Below, piece after piece: positions 30,996-42,439 of a stretch of 64,000 nt of DNA; the stretch's first letter is position 1; every line of letters begins with the position of its first letter. The DNA comes from Paramyrothecium sp. XJ0827. Lineage: Eukaryota > Ascomycota > Sordariomycetes > Hypocreales > Stachybotryaceae. The stretch lies in contig JAJFPB010000008.1 in the NCBI GenBank assembly GCA_020881915.1, positions 2,356,001-2,420,000 on the forward strand, in the 5' to 3' direction. A program made the position numbers and the translations under genes. Below the pieces are notes generated by a model. It made no database searches. It saw only the letters and a program-made list of their open reading frames with translations, and was not told the origin of the DNA.

Positions 30996-33611
30996 TTACT
31001 CCGTCCCTCCCACTGTTGGCATCCTAAAGCACTTGTTGACAAAGGTGTGCACTCCCGATCCCACCACCTTCAGGCTCTGGCCTGGGACTGTGACTTCAGC
31101 CTTGGCATTTGGCGGTACCGTTACCTCCAGGCTAAACACATTGCCTTGCACTTGCCATTTGACCTTGTTCAGGCCATATCCACTGACAAACGATGTCTCC
31201 GCGCTGGTGATACCACCCCCCGGGACAGGCTTCACCTCAACAACCTTCCATCCTGGTTCCTTAGACCGCAAGCCACCAATAACCCCATGGATCCAGTCGG
31301 CCACGGCGCCGAACGCGTAGTGGTTGAAACTGGTCATCTCACCGGGGTTGACACTTCCGTCTGGTAGAAGTGAGTCCCACCGCTCCCAAGTGGTTGTTGC
31401 ATTTTGCACAACTTGATAGAGCCAGGAAGGAACTTGTGTTTGAAGCAGCATGGCGTAGAAGTCCTCGACAGCGTCGATACGCTGCAGCGCAGGGCCTAGA
31501 GCCGGGGTCCCGGCAAAGCCTGTGCCGACGAGGTAATCGTTTTCTTCAATAATGTCCCGAAGTGTTTGGGCGGCTGCCTCACGCTGAGCCTCCTCCGTAA
31601 AGAGCTCAAACTCCAAGGCCAGTGCGTAGGCAGTCTGAGTTCGGTTTGCGAGCTTCCCATCCGGTGAGATCCACGCCTTTTGAAATTCATTGCGGAGTTG
31701 AGAATGTTGCTCGGCATAGTCCCCTGCGGCGGCGTCCTCACCAAGAGCAGTCGACATGTTGACCAGTAGCTTGGTCATCTCTGCTAGATATGCGTCGGCC
31801 ACGAGGATCTTGTGTGTAGTTGCGGCACCCGCGTCATCCGGGGGAGCCTTTGGGTCCAGCCAGTCGCCAAACTGAAAAGAAGAGCGGTTCCAGAGACGAG
31901 CCTCATTTCTCGGAACACCTTTGTCAATCCACCCTCGTGCTTGGTCATACGTTTCCCTTAGGACGTCAAGGTCTCCAAAAGCATTATACAGGTTCCACGG
32001 GTTGCCGACGGCCACATCGCCCCAGTAAGCCGCAGCCGGGCCAATCTCGTCAGCCGGAAGTGTTGGGACGAAAAAGGGAACAATGTAGCTATCCTTCCTC
32101 TGCATCTCGGACCAAATATCTCTATGCCAGCCGCGCCAGAAGCCTGCCGTGTTGTAGAGAAAGTTACTGGTAGGTCCAAATGCATGCGCATCGCCTGTCC
32201 AGCCCAGACGCTCGTCGCGCTGCGGACAGTCCGTCGGCAACGAGAGGAAATTTCCGCGCATGGACCAGCGGACGTTTTGATGAAACTTGCTGAGAAGCTC
32301 ATGGGAGCACTTGAAGTCGCCTGTCTCTTCCATGTCTGTCCACATTACAATGGCAGTTACGGATTCAGCATCCAACGGCGTGTCTTCGGGCCAACCATCA
32401 ATCTGTGCGAACCGGAAGCCGTGGAAAGTGAAATGCGGCTCCCAGACCTGTGGGCTGTTTCCATGGAGTAGGAGAGTATCGCGAGCCTTGGCCGTGCGCA
32501 ACGGTCGGATACCGAGCTCGCCATCCTCGAGGACTTCCGCGTGGTGCAGGGTGATATTCGTGCCTGCAGGGCCCTCAACCTTGAGCCTCAACCACCCAAC
32601 AAGATTTTGACCAAAGTCAATGAGCTGCTTTCCGGATGGCGACTTGAAAATCCTTTGAGGCTGGATTTCGAGAAGCTTTCGGATTGGAGGGGCGTCCGGG
32701 GAGGATAGCTTGCCCTCCACGGGCGGTAACTCCTTGGTGCCCAGCCAATTAGTCGCGTTGAAGCCTGATGATGACCATCCATCCAGGTCAGCCTCAAGCC
32801 TCGAGTCATAGATCTCACCATCATAGATTTGTGAATCGACAATGGGGCCCGTGCTCGCAGACCAGGTGGTATCTGTAGGGATAGACACCAGTGCGCCGTT
32901 GTCAAGGGATACCTGAAGTAGGGCAACAGCTCCGATTGTGTCTCCGTAGGTCTCCCGCTGATTAGAAAATCCAATTCTACCAGAGTACCAGCCCTCACCC
33001 ACGACGATGCCGATTGCGTTGTCACCGTGCTGGACCAGCTCCGTCACATCGTAAGTATCATAGACGTGTCGAAAATGGTAGGATTGCCAGCCTGGAGCCA
33101 ACACTGCGTCACCGACCCTTTGGCTATTGATTTCTGCCTCGTAAATGCCCAAGGCTGTTATATAGAGTCTCGCGGACTCGACAGTACCATTGATAGCGAT
33201 ATCCTTGCGGAAGTAGATAGGTCTCTTGGGCTGCCCAGCCTCCGTTTCCCTATCCGCTGCGATGGGAACTGCACCCTTCCAATCTTCCTTATCGAGGAGC
33301 CCAGTTTCAACGGTGACCCAGTCCGACCAAGGCGTTGACGGCTGGTTCTCACCTCCATGGGCTCGAGCCCTCACTGACGCTTGTTCCGCCGAAGTAAGAG
33401 GATCGTCGGGCCACTGCACAAACAGCGAGTCAGCAGACTGCGCTGAATGAGACTTGGTAGAGCCATTTCGGGTAATTTCTATGTCATAAGAGGCTTGCTC
33501 CCAGTTGGTCGCGTTACCAGCGAGGCGCCACGAGATCCGAGGCTGGGTTTCGGCTATGCCAAGCGTAGAGCGATGATGCTCCAATGACAGCAGAGAAATG
33601 AAAACAGCCAT
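30996..33611 (-). CDS. Alpha-L-rhamnosidase, glycoside hydrolase family 78, 871 aa
   Basis: Single-exon gene. The first true ATG of the frame is at 33611 (MAVFISLLSLEHHR), giving 871 aa; the upstream in-frame codon at 33632 is TTG. Domain order follows GH78: N-terminal Ig-like domain with PRISWRL, the carbohydrate-binding module region (RLYITALGIYEAEING-like), the second beta domain, then the (alpha/alpha)6 catalytic barrel with LPTDCPQRDERLGWTGDAH, which holds the conserved acidic catalytic residues, and a C-terminal beta domain with GHY/NHYAFGAVADW. It hydrolyses terminal alpha-L-rhamnose from pectin side chains or plant glycosides. No clear signal peptide is seen, so it may be intracellular, acting on imported rhamnosides. 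A TATA box lies about 75 bases upstream. Confidence 0.93.
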   Translation of the reverse strand: MAVFISLLSLEHHRSTLGIAETQPRISWRLAGNATNWEQASYDIEITRNGSTKSHSAQSADSLFVQWPDDPLTSAEQASVRARAHGGENQPSTPWSDWVTVETGLLDKEDWKGAVPIAADRETEAGQPKRPIYFRKDIAINGTVESARLYITALGIYEAEINSQRVGDAVLAPGWQSYHFRHVYDTYDVTELVQHGDNAIGIVVGEGWYSGRIGFSNQRETYGDTIGAVALLQVSLDNGALVSIPTDTTWSASTGPIVDSQIYDGEIYDSRLEADLDGWSSSGFNATNWLGTKELPPVEGKLSSPDAPPIRKLLEIQPQRIFKSPSGKQLIDFGQNLVGWLRLKVEGPAGTNITLHHAEVLEDGELGIRPLRTAKARDTLLLHGNSPQVWEPHFTFHGFRFAQIDGWPEDTPLDAESVTAIVMWTDMEETGDFKCSHELLSKFHQNVRWSMRGNFLSLPTDCPQRDERLGWTGDAHAFGPTSNFLYNTAGFWRGWHRDIWSEMQRKDSYIVPFFVPTLPADEIGPAAAYWGDVAVGNPWNLYNAFGDLDVLRETYDQARGWIDKGVPRNEARLWNRSSFQFGDWLDPKAPPDDAGAATTHKILVADAYLAEMTKLLVNMSTALGEDAAAGDYAEQHSQLRNEFQKAWISPDGKLANRTQTAYALALEFELFTEEAQREAAAQTLRDIIEENDYLVGTGFAGTPALGPALQRIDAVEDFYAMLLQTQVPSWLYQVVQNATTTWERWDSLLPDGSVNPGEMTSFNHYAFGAVADWIHGVIGGLRSKEPGWKVVEVKPVPGGGITSAETSFVSGYGLNKVKWQVQGNVFSLEVTVPPNAKAEVTVPGQSLKVVGSGVHTFVNKCFRMPTVGGTE

Positions 33612-34936
33612 GTTGGCTGAGGAGCTCTCCAATAGTTGAGTATGAGGAGTCTGGACAGCTTCACTTGAGGGTAACTGAGGGGGTGTTTATAACGATCCCT
33701 CATTAGAGGCGGCACCACATCAATTACCGTAGTCCCCGGGTTCCTCTATACCGGACACTACGCTGCCGCAACCAGCTCGCCAAACAAAGTAAATCCCCCT
33801 CTCTTCGCCTCGCACTGATCTTATGCCGAGATGGTTACAGGAAATGGTGAGCTGCGATCATAGACGCAGACCCCCTCACGCTACTGTAGTAACTCACTCG
33901 TGGCGACGATCCTATCATGTCATCTCCCCCATTCTCTTCCCCGGACCCCACACTCGGCAAATCCGCCGGGCATTTCTCAACGCACCACCCTGCATTAGAC
34001 TAGCTGGGGAAATGAGGGGAAGTAGCATCGGGCGGACGGGTATGTGTGAGCCTGCGGGCCTCCGAAAATTTGTTAGTTCCTTCTTTGTAGCTTCACATCT
34101 TATACTGATGTTATGCTTCACAATGCAGCTTCTTTTGGAAGCATTGACTTTCCATAGTAAGTTTTCGATTCTATCAAGTTGCGATCACATAGTAGTTGCG
34201 TGGCGAAACATCCTAGAAAGCCTCGTCAAGGGCAATGTCTTTTCTAGAATAACAGGCAAGTTGGCATCCCGTCCTCTACACCACGGAACTATTACCTCAA
34301 TTGGCTGGGTGACGTCATCGTCTCCTTTTGTTAGGCATCATGTGGTTTTCAGTGTAACCAATATGAAGAGTGGGAAGAGGCACGTTACATGGACCCCATG
34401 TCGATGGAGTTGCGCTTCGAGGAATAGCGGTACCTAGGTCACATGTCAATAACTACCTTAACGCACAGTTGTCGTCGCAATAATTTGGTACGATAAATTA
34501 ATCGGCCGCGGCAATGACGGTTGAGACCATATTGGAGCATCATCAGGCAAAAATGAGCTTTTACCGGTTCCGACTTTCTGGTTCTGCGACATTTGACTCT
34601 GAGGATGGGCTCAGAATTTTGACAAGTTGGAGAAAATAAGCCAGGCAAGACCTAGGTAGACAGGAGAGCAAGCCGTATCCTTACCTATTGTGTTGGTGCA
34701 ATGGCATAACAAAGACTGGAAGTCAAGCAAGCATCAGACTAGCCTTCGCTTGTCCGGCAGTAGAAGCTGGTTTCGACCTTTGGCTCACATAGTTTCGTGT
34801 TCTCAAAAGATTAACTGCCATAGAACGCGATTATACGCAGAGGAAACTACAGAGCATAATGATATGCATTCGTTCACCGTTTCACGGCTCGAAGTTCTCC
34901 TGCAACACGGATTCAAATTACCATCAATTGGACGTT
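33612..34936. other. Intergenic, no gene seen
   Basis: About 1.3 kb. It holds the rhamnosidase promoter (TATAAACA on the minus strand at 33684-33691). A 204-codon open frame at 33823-34437 has biased, motif-free composition and is not called. Confidence 0.55.
33684..33691 (-). promoter_or_regulatory. TATA box of the GH78 gene
   Basis: Minus strand TATAAACA stands 73 bases upstream of the ATG at 33611, supporting that start. Confidence 0.4.
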
Positions 34937-36595
34937 CTAGACAATCCTGAAGATGGGATATTCATCACCCTGGTTGACCGGTACGATGTTGTACCTCACG
35001 TACGAGGCCCGATTTTCCGGCTCCAGCGTGATCAACGCAAACGCCGCGTTCTTCTGGCGCGTGTCTACGCGATAGCCTCCTTTAGGGATCCTGACCTCTT
35101 TCTTGAAAGACTCCGTCTCGACCGTGGTCTGCACAACACCGTCGTTCTTCCTGTCAGCGACCTCGGCGCTCGTTATCCGCAGCACGTCCACGGTGCCCAC
35201 AAAGTCCTCCTTGAGCTCCTCCACCTCGACACCCGAAATGCGAAGGCGCTCTGCGACTCCAACAAACGCCCGTGAGAAGATGTATGCCTGCGGGCGAGAG
35301 CGCGTGAGCCCCGTGATTGGAGGCGTGTTGTTGTTGAAAGTCACCGGTAGCTGGACAACGGTGCCGTTGCGGGCATCGATGAACTCGAATGTCGCCGCGT
35401 GTCTGCGTGCCGTGTCGTTGACGATAATGTCGTCGGTGCTCTCGACGAAAGCCCGGCGGCCGTCCTCTATGGTGTTGTAGACTTCATCAAAGTGGTCCAC
35501 AGCAGTCTGGATGATGGTCTGGGCTGCAATCAGGCCCGAGGCCACGCGGCGCTGGAAGTGCTGATCGCCTAAGCGAATGCCTCGAGTCTCTACCAAGAAA
35601 GAGACCGACTGCAAGAGGCCTGCGCTGTTGTGGTTGGGCCGGCTGATGGAACTCGGCTCAGTAAGGACAAAGTTGTCCGAGCCGCCTGGACCCGTGAAGT
35701 AGGCGCTCCAGCGTAAGTCATAGGCCTCGAGAGCCGCGCCAATGGATTGCGTGAAGAGGCCTTCGCCGAGCGCGCGGATGTCTTTGTTGATGTTAGGGTT
35801 CTTGACGTGGGAGACCTGCGCATCTTGCGCCTTGCGATATTGGCCTTGGCTACCCAGACGGCCGCCGCCAGTATACTCATGCGAGTCAAGGAAGATATGC
35901 GGGTCGAAATAGGAAACGACCTGCTTAACATCTCGCGCCTGCTGGACACTGAGCTGGGTCTGGTCGCCGTTAGACTCGGCGTTCGACGCAAAGTAGCGCT
36001 GGAAATACGCTACGCCGTCAACGTTGTAGCGCGGCAGGACAATGAGGTCTGCCTTTGCCAGGACTGACCTTGTCCAGGTGGCGTTATGATCGAACTTGCC
36101 AAGCAGTGCGAGGATGGCCTGATCGCCGCCAGGTTCCGTGCCGTGGACACCGCCCTGAAGCCATATCCGGAGCTTCCGGCCTCCCGACGCGCTACTATTC
36201 TGCGCACCCGAGGACAAATGGAGATACGGAATGGGACGGGCCTCCTCTGATTCTATATTCCCATGATATGTAGCCCAAGAGTGGCGATTGGCAATGTCAC
36301 GAAGGAAACGATCTAGCGCTATCAGTATATGATACAAGCAATGTTAGAGGAGAGTATCTGACTCACCAAGAACCTTGATATCAGTTGGCCCTTCAGTGCC
36401 ATTTGCAAATCCGGCTGGGATGCTGCTCGGGTCGATGAAGGCAGGCGATAACAAATCGATCCCGGGGACGTCAGGAAACAGGGCGCTCACGGTCGGATTA
36501 TCCTGCTGCAAGGGCTCTCGGTTGTCAGCGTAGGCCAACTGCCCTCGGGCTAGGCCGGCATGAAGCAAGCCGGCGAGCAAAGCTTGAGATCGCAT
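34937..36595 (-). CDS. Secreted zinc carboxypeptidase (family M14), 536 aa
   Basis: Two exons, 36595-36367 and 36318-34937, with a 48-base intron, giving 536 aa. A signal peptide is likely (MRSQALLAGLLHAGLARG). The zinc site is readable: His135 and Glu138 in GGVHGTEPG, and His223 in LDSHEYTGGG; the catalytic glutamate is probably in SFLVETRG. RYNVDG supplies the substrate-binding Arg/Asn region. The family removes C-terminal residues from peptides; this longer subgroup, with HGTEPGGDQ rather than the pancreatic HAREW form, is common in ascomycetes and is likely an extracellular peptidase. The C-terminal 150 residues form an extra beta-rich domain. A minus-strand TATA box lies about 80 bases upstream. 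Confidence 0.88.
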
Positions 36596-38418
36596 TATGT
36601 TGGCCTTTGTGGAGTAGTTTGTCCTGTGACCTTCTCAAGAGCTTCGCAATTCTTTGCCATGGTGGCCACTCACTCTTTTATAACACTACTGCCCCCGGCC
36701 AGTATAGTTCAATCACGTCAATCATGGTCTTAGGTCAATCATGGTCCCTGTCATAAGAGTGGGTAATATGGGAATGGTAATGTAATCAGATTGCAGGTGG
36801 TTTGCATGCATTGAAGGATGGAAACTACAATCACTCATGCCGACATGCAGTGTCTGCCCTCAAGTAAGAAGGTCAGAAGCAGAAGAAGCTTAGCTTACGC
36901 GGAGCGAGGAGGGGTTGCGAGATCGGCCTATGGCACCATCTGGCCCATAACAGACGACACCTTCTTGGCAGTGGGACTTATACGGTCTGAGGGAGTTAGG
37001 CTTTCGCCCACATCCACTCTAATCAATCAAAAGCGGAATTCAAGAGATTCTTGAGATGAAAGTGTATCCGCTTTTGTGTAAGGAGTTTCTCCAAATATTT
37101 ACTTAATAAACCTGAATGCTATAGCTCATTGAGGTATAGCTTCTGAGGGACCTAATACAGGTCGGATTGAAAGGCAATGCTAGTGGTGTTTCTGGGCGAG
37201 ATCTTTTTGCGGGAGACAGTATTGTATCGTTGGCCTGCAGGCAGCCATTGAAGATATCGATAGGTTGAGCAGATGATATCACCTTCTGCGCCGTGTTTGA
37301 AAGAAAAAGGGACCTATCGAGGACCTTTGAACACAAATATCCCGATTGTGTATTCATACTAACTCCTGTACCAAACACGGTCTCAATACTCAGCTAACCA
37401 AAACCCTTCTCGAGTATCCAAACGAGTGATGGAGGGGACAGTCTAGAGATCTTGGGCAGGCCTGTTTGCAACCAAAATGTCTCTGAGTCCAAAGCTTGCC
37501 ACAGGCGATGTATTTTGATCAGTTACTTCTCGTTCCGTGCCTGCCGTTCTGTGATCCTGCGAACAGCAATAGGTATGCGGCGATGCATGATAGTAGGCCG
37601 ATGAAACTCACCTCTTCACTATACCAGAATGTTCATTGCCAGGTTAACGGCAAGTTGCCATAAATTCAAAGAACAACAGCAGGCCCTGAAGAGCATTCAG
37701 TAAGTACTAGAGAAACCCGACCATTGTGGCAACCAGAGGAACTTAGTGGGTGGATCTTCGATCACACTTCAGCCAGGCGCTGGGTATGGAATTTGAAGAG
37801 GGTTTTCCGTTCTTATCTGAAGAGACGCAAATTGCCTTGCAGGTTTTCCAAGAGACTGTGCGTCATCCTGGGTTACGGGAGGAAGCCAAGACTTGATTCG
37901 CAAACTGACTACGTCTCGTTCAATAGCTGGCGAGGTCTTGTGAAGCTGCCGATTTTCGTTGTACTGTCAAAGGGCAAGCAACAATTTTTTTGTCAGAGAG
38001 GATGTTTACAAACCATGTCACTTAGAGATCGGCTCTGGATGGATTCCACATGCACGCATAGAAGGGAAGCAGGTGAAATTTTGTTGGCAAGCTCAACATG
38101 TTGGATTAAGAAATAGCGGGTATTGAGGTTTCTGAATAGGATCGTGATGTATTCCCTGCAATGTGCAATCATCCATTGCCGCTACAATGGCAATCGGGGG
38201 CGATTGCGAGTGAGCCTCCAGGGTATCATGGGGTCGAGGTAACAATCAGCCGCGTTGCTTGGCAACCGCTTTTGAGTCATAAATAGATTTAGCATGAGTC
38301 AATCATTCTCCCGGTCAGCTGGTTAGGCAGTCCCACCACATCAAACACATCTCCAAACCAGGACGAGCTTGATCCTACTATCCAGCATCCTCGCAGACTG
38401 TTCCGTTCCTCTCTGAAG
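36596..38418. other. Intergenic, no gene seen
   Basis: About 1.8 kb between divergent genes. A 130-codon frame at 37724-38116 is rich in Arg/Lys/Trp without a motif and looks accidental. No repeat or RNA gene was recognised. Confidence 0.5.
36675..36682 (-). promoter_or_regulatory. TATA box of the M14 carboxypeptidase gene
   Basis: Minus strand TATAAAAG stands 80 bases upstream of the ATG at 36595. Confidence 0.45.
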
Positions 38419-39915
38419 ATGGCACCATTGCTGTCTGAAGAACTACTACATCTCATTTTCTCTAACCTTGTTCTTGTTCTGCCTCCGGACCTCTGGCGTT
38501 TGTCGGAACACAAGTATGACTCGGCACTCCGCTCAAAAACTTTGGCATCTGTTTGTCTTGCCAATCGCCGGTGTTATCGCGTTGCTCAGCCACTACTCTA
38601 CCACACCATCATGATGTTGGACGGAAGTGTTTTCAATAACCGACCGACACTACTTGTTAGGACATTGGTGGAAAATCCGCAGCTTGGACGACTCATCCGC
38701 GTTTTGGCTGTTGACGACAACGTGTATTTTGATTTGCCGCCCAGTAAAGACTTTCTTTTAGACCTTCCGCGAAACACGAGGGCCAAGGTAGAAAATTGTA
38801 TTAATCACGCTACTCATGCAGGGCTTGGTGGTATCCTATTGCTCTACGCAACTATGATCGAGACATTACAGCTCGGGGTCCGGGACTATGAGGGTTTAAT
38901 GACATCGTACCTAGTGAACGCGAGCCTTCGTCAGGATAAATGGCTGACGGAAGTTCGACCCGTGGAATCTTCTGCTCCCGAGCTCGGCCCATTTGCCAAC
39001 TATGGTCTCCCCTGCCTGAAAGAACTCCGCCTTTCTAACGACGAAGGCCTCGGGTTCGAGCTCGATAGATTCAGAGAGATGTTTGACAAGGCAGGTCTTG
39101 TCGCTCTGCGACTCAAAAACGTGCCCTGGATGTATCAAGTTGTCGGCGAAAAACTTACACAATCAAAGTCTTCGCTCAGAGTATTTGAGCTGAATGACAG
39201 CTGGGTTGATGCTTACAGCCTCGAGACCCTGCTTAGGGCTTGTCCGGAACTGCAAAGTCTTACTGTACAAGCAAGCGAATCATTCGATGGTTGGGTCTGG
39301 TTTGGATCGTTGGATTCCACGTATTTGTGGACGATAGACCTCTCACGCTTAGGACAGGCCTTGCGGACCCACGGACAGAGTCTCAATGAAATTGACCTCG
39401 ACTTTTCCAATTTCAAGTCGATCAACTGCCCAATTGGCAGAATTGGCTCCCTACGCGACTTGGAATCTCTGCGTTATCTGAAATGTTCCAGGATGGATCT
39501 CCTCTCTGTCCAGGGAGACGTCGTTGCGGGACCTCAACACGAGACAGCCATACCGCTCGAGGACGTGTTGCCAACATCACTAGAAGCACTCCATCTTGGC
39601 TACGACGACTACATCTTCCAAGGAGAGCAGAGCAGCCAGCGCGTCAAACTGTACACGGCAGCTGGGAATGTCATTCAGGCCGATGTGAATGGTTTGCTAT
39701 CAAGCCTGCGTTTGCGGTCGCTTCGAGAGATTATGGTTGAGAGATTGCTTGGCGAATCACGACACGAATCAAACCTCTTCCAAACGAAGGTAGCAGGCTG
39801 GGATGTTCAAATTACTAGGAAGAGTGTCGAGATAAAATGTAATCCAGGGCGAGGCGTGCGGGAGATTACGGTGCTCTCGAAAGGGCCCGGCAGAACTGCC
39901 GAGTCATTCGCCTAA
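38419..39915 (+). CDS. F-box / leucine-rich-repeat-like protein, 498 aa
   Basis: Single-exon gene of 498 aa. Residues about 3-50 resemble a fungal F-box-like helix set (LLSEELLHLIFSNL ... KTLASVCLANRRCYRVAQPLLYHTI). The rest has irregular leucine-rich segments such as GLPCLKELRLSNDEGLG, LLRACPELQSLTVQASE and SLRDLESLRYLKCSRMD, typical of fungal F-box proteins of unknown target. Such proteins are candidate substrate receptors of SCF ubiquitin ligases through Skp1. No signal peptide or membrane helix. It stands alone among carbohydrate-active genes and its specific role is unknown. Confidence 0.75.
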   Translation: MAPLLSEELLHLIFSNLVLVLPPDLWRLSEHKYDSALRSKTLASVCLANRRCYRVAQPLLYHTIMMLDGSVFNNRPTLLVRTLVENPQLGRLIRVLAVDDNVYFDLPPSKDFLLDLPRNTRAKVENCINHATHAGLGGILLLYATMIETLQLGVRDYEGLMTSYLVNASLRQDKWLTEVRPVESSAPELGPFANYGLPCLKELRLSNDEGLGFELDRFREMFDKAGLVALRLKNVPWMYQVVGEKLTQSKSSLRVFELNDSWVDAYSLETLLRACPELQSLTVQASESFDGWVWFGSLDSTYLWTIDLSRLGQALRTHGQSLNEIDLDFSNFKSINCPIGRIGSLRDLESLRYLKCSRMDLLSVQGDVVAGPQHETAIPLEDVLPTSLEALHLGYDDYIFQGEQSSQRVKLYTAAGNVIQADVNGLLSSLRLRSLREIMVERLLGESRHESNLFQTKVAGWDVQITRKSVEIKCNPGRGVREITVLSKGPGRTAESFA

Positions 39916-40690
39916 TCAAAAGATAATGGGTATAACTAATGAGCGGGTAATTCACCTGATCTAAACGATTGTCCATCGCTGCCGGTTAAATCTGTTCAGT
40001 GACATTTACCGGAGGCTGATGTCCAAGCCATTCCTGCTTGCGCCAGGGCACTCCTCGAACAGTATCATCCACCGCTTTTTCAAATCAACCTGGCACATCT
40101 CACGTTTTTGCAGCGCTTGCTCCACACGGGACGCCAAATCAACCTACACCAACTTTAACTAAGGCCTTCAAGGCATTGGGGGAAAGCCGCAACGACCCAA
40201 ATCTTCCTCGTCCTGACTTCATTTCGGCGACGCACTCAATCTTTAGAGGTCCAAGAATCGAAATGATTCAGCAATTCGCCCCACCAGAGCACCCAAGTCC
40301 TATCACTACCAGCACACTCGAAAACCCCCGACGATCGTTGAGCTTGAAGTGGAAACCGACCCACCGTGACTGGTCACCCCACGATGTGCAACGCGGGGAA
40401 GCATCGAGCCAAGCGGCCCAATGACGTTGTGTTTTGATGCTTAACAACTACGTCCAATTGGTAGGGAAGAGAACGAAAGTCCATATAAAGTTGTCTTCGT
40501 TCTGCATCGCGAAATTTCGGCAGATAATAAGCCGACAACTGGACGGTAAAAGGCGGATAATGTGCTTGTCTAGCTCCGTGTTTTGGAGAATGTAGATGGT
40601 GCTATAAAGACCGCACCAGACATACCAAATTTTGATAATGTGATACATCCATATTTTCAGCCAAAAAGTGACTGACAGACAGCCGTAAAC
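39916..40690. other. Intergenic, no gene seen
   Basis: About 775 bases. A 128-codon frame at 40038-40424 is Pro/Thr/Ser-rich, lacks motifs and ends without context; it is not called. The rest is the promoter of the GH43 gene. Confidence 0.5.
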
Positions 40691-41894
40691 ATGTGGACTC
40701 TCGGTCAACTTGGCTCCGCTACGGCGTGTTTACTTTCCCTGGCCTCTGCTTTTACGAATCCCGTTAAAACGCTGAACGGCAGTGACCCGCAAATGATCTA
40801 TTATGATGGAAAGTAAAGTTGTTCCAAACCGAAGCTAAATGAAACACAGGACTTACGCCTGCTAGATACTATCTGACGGCAACGAGCTGGACAACGGTCG
40901 AACTTACAGTGGCATCTTCCATTGAGGGACTGAAGACGGCCATACCGACCGTTATCTACGATGACAGATCTGACCCTGCGCGCACACGCAACTGGTGGGC
41001 TCCCGAGATGTGGCGTATTGACGGGCGGTGGTACGTCTACTTCTCCACCAGCATCAACGGCACCTGGGACGAGATGCTGCCGAGCCTGACCCAATGGGTA
41101 CTTGAGGGAGGCACAGAGGGCCCTCTAGATGATCCTTTCGTATTGAAGGGAAAGATCAGGCCTGACAACTATCACGGAGGAATGCTTGACGGGGTAAGCA
41201 TCCGAACCCATGCCGCGGGAGAGTTGGAACTGACGCTTGACATTGCAGACGGTGTACAATATTGATGGCAAGAATTATTTCATCGTAAGGTTTCAGAATA
41301 ACCCTCCCGGCAACTTGAACTAACAAACATCAGTATTCTTCCGTTGCAAGCGAGGATGAATCACCAAATGGTGCCTCGCTCTGGATTTCCGAACTCCTGA
41401 CCCCGACCACGTTGGGACCAGCCACCATGATTGCCCATCCCGACTACGCGTGGGAACAAGAGGTATCAGCCGTCTTGGAAGGGCCAGCCGGAATCACGTC
41501 TCCCTCTGGCGACGTCTGGATGGTCTACTCGGCAGACGGCTGCAACGGGCCAGAGTACAAGCTCGGTGCGATGAAACTTGCCGCCGGGGCGGACCCATTG
41601 CTAGCTTCTTCATGGACCAAGCTTCCCGAGCCCATCCTTGTCACCACTCCCGAGAACGGCATCTACGGGCCGGGCCACAATGGCTTCTTCAAGAGCCCCG
41701 ATGGAACGCAAGATTGGACGGTGTTTCATGCCAACCGTGACGCCAGCGGGTCCTGCAATCAGTATAGGCAGACTTTCGTCCAGCAGGTTACGTGGGGCGA
41801 TGATGGAGCGCCGCGACTTGCGCCACCGCTGCCAGCGGGTGTCGAAATAGACGAGCCATCAGCAAAGACTTGCAGACGCCGTCGGGTGTTTTAA
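40691..41894 (+). CDS. Secreted glycoside hydrolase family 43 enzyme, 348 aa
   Basis: Four exons: 40691-40812, 40866-41193, 41249-41284, 41334-41894; introns 49-55 bases and closed phases give 348 aa. Exon 3 is 36 bases. The signal peptide MWTLGQLGSATACLLSLASA is followed directly by the first blade of the five-bladed propeller, with the general-base Asp32 in GSDPQMIYYDGKYYLTATS. RNWWAPEMWRIDGRWYVYFS is the next hallmark block, and EGPAGITSPSGDVWMVYSADGC probably holds the catalytic acid Glu. The family includes exo-arabinofuranosidases, arabinanases and beta-xylosidases; this short single-domain form with WWAPE best fits an arabinofuranosidase/exo-arabinanase type. It would act on arabinan or arabinoxylan outside the cell. 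Confidence 0.88.
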
Positions 41895-42439
41895 AAGTGG
41901 TAATCCACTCGTGTACGCGGAGCAAATTACAGGACTCACATTTCGCACTCAAGCTGGACAAGGAGTGCTCCTCACCCGAGGAATGAAAAGGCATTGGTCA
42001 AGTAACATATTAGTGGGAAGCGTTTCTACCCCCCCCAAAGGACTGCATGGTATGAGCGGTAAATTAAGGTGTTCATTGTCTCCAAGACATCGAGAAATAC
42101 GTGGGCATAGGAAAACTGCAACTGACTCAAACAAGACGTTTCTCTCAGACGTGCACGAACTTCAGCTGCCAGTGAATCACGTAACGCCTTGGCACTCGCC
42201 TTGCATTTTGCTCTCTCAATTATCGCGAAATCAGGACGTTCCATTGTTCCATTGCTCTTGAGTTCAAGATTCTACTAGTAAAATAGTACCAATGCAGCAG
42301 CAGTTGTTTGTACGGAAGATTTCTGATTGATGATAAGAAGCCCTCGGTTATGGACGAATTATGAAATTTAGACGACGTTTCTAATGATCGAATGTGTTTG
42401 TGATATAAACTTGTACAGGCCGCTCAAAAGCCCCCAATC
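41895..42439. other. Intergenic, no gene seen
   Basis: About 545 bases between convergent genes, containing 3' flanks only. Confidence 0.5.

Noticed and set aside
33612..33632. Starting the GH78 gene 7 codons upstream
   Set aside because: The first codon of that frame is TTG; the first ATG is at 33611 and has a TATA box at a suitable distance.
33823..34437. 204-codon open frame between rhamnosidase and carboxypeptidase
   Set aside because: Composition is irregular, there is no motif or domain, and hydrophobic and basic stretches follow no pattern. It overlaps likely promoter sequence.
37724..38116. 130-codon basic open frame upstream of the F-box gene
   Set aside because: Arg/Lys/Trp-rich and motif-free; looks like a chance frame in intergenic DNA.
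40038..40424. 128-codon Pro/Ser/Thr-rich open frame upstream of GH43
   Set aside because: Low complexity, no motif, no splice partners and no supporting promoter.
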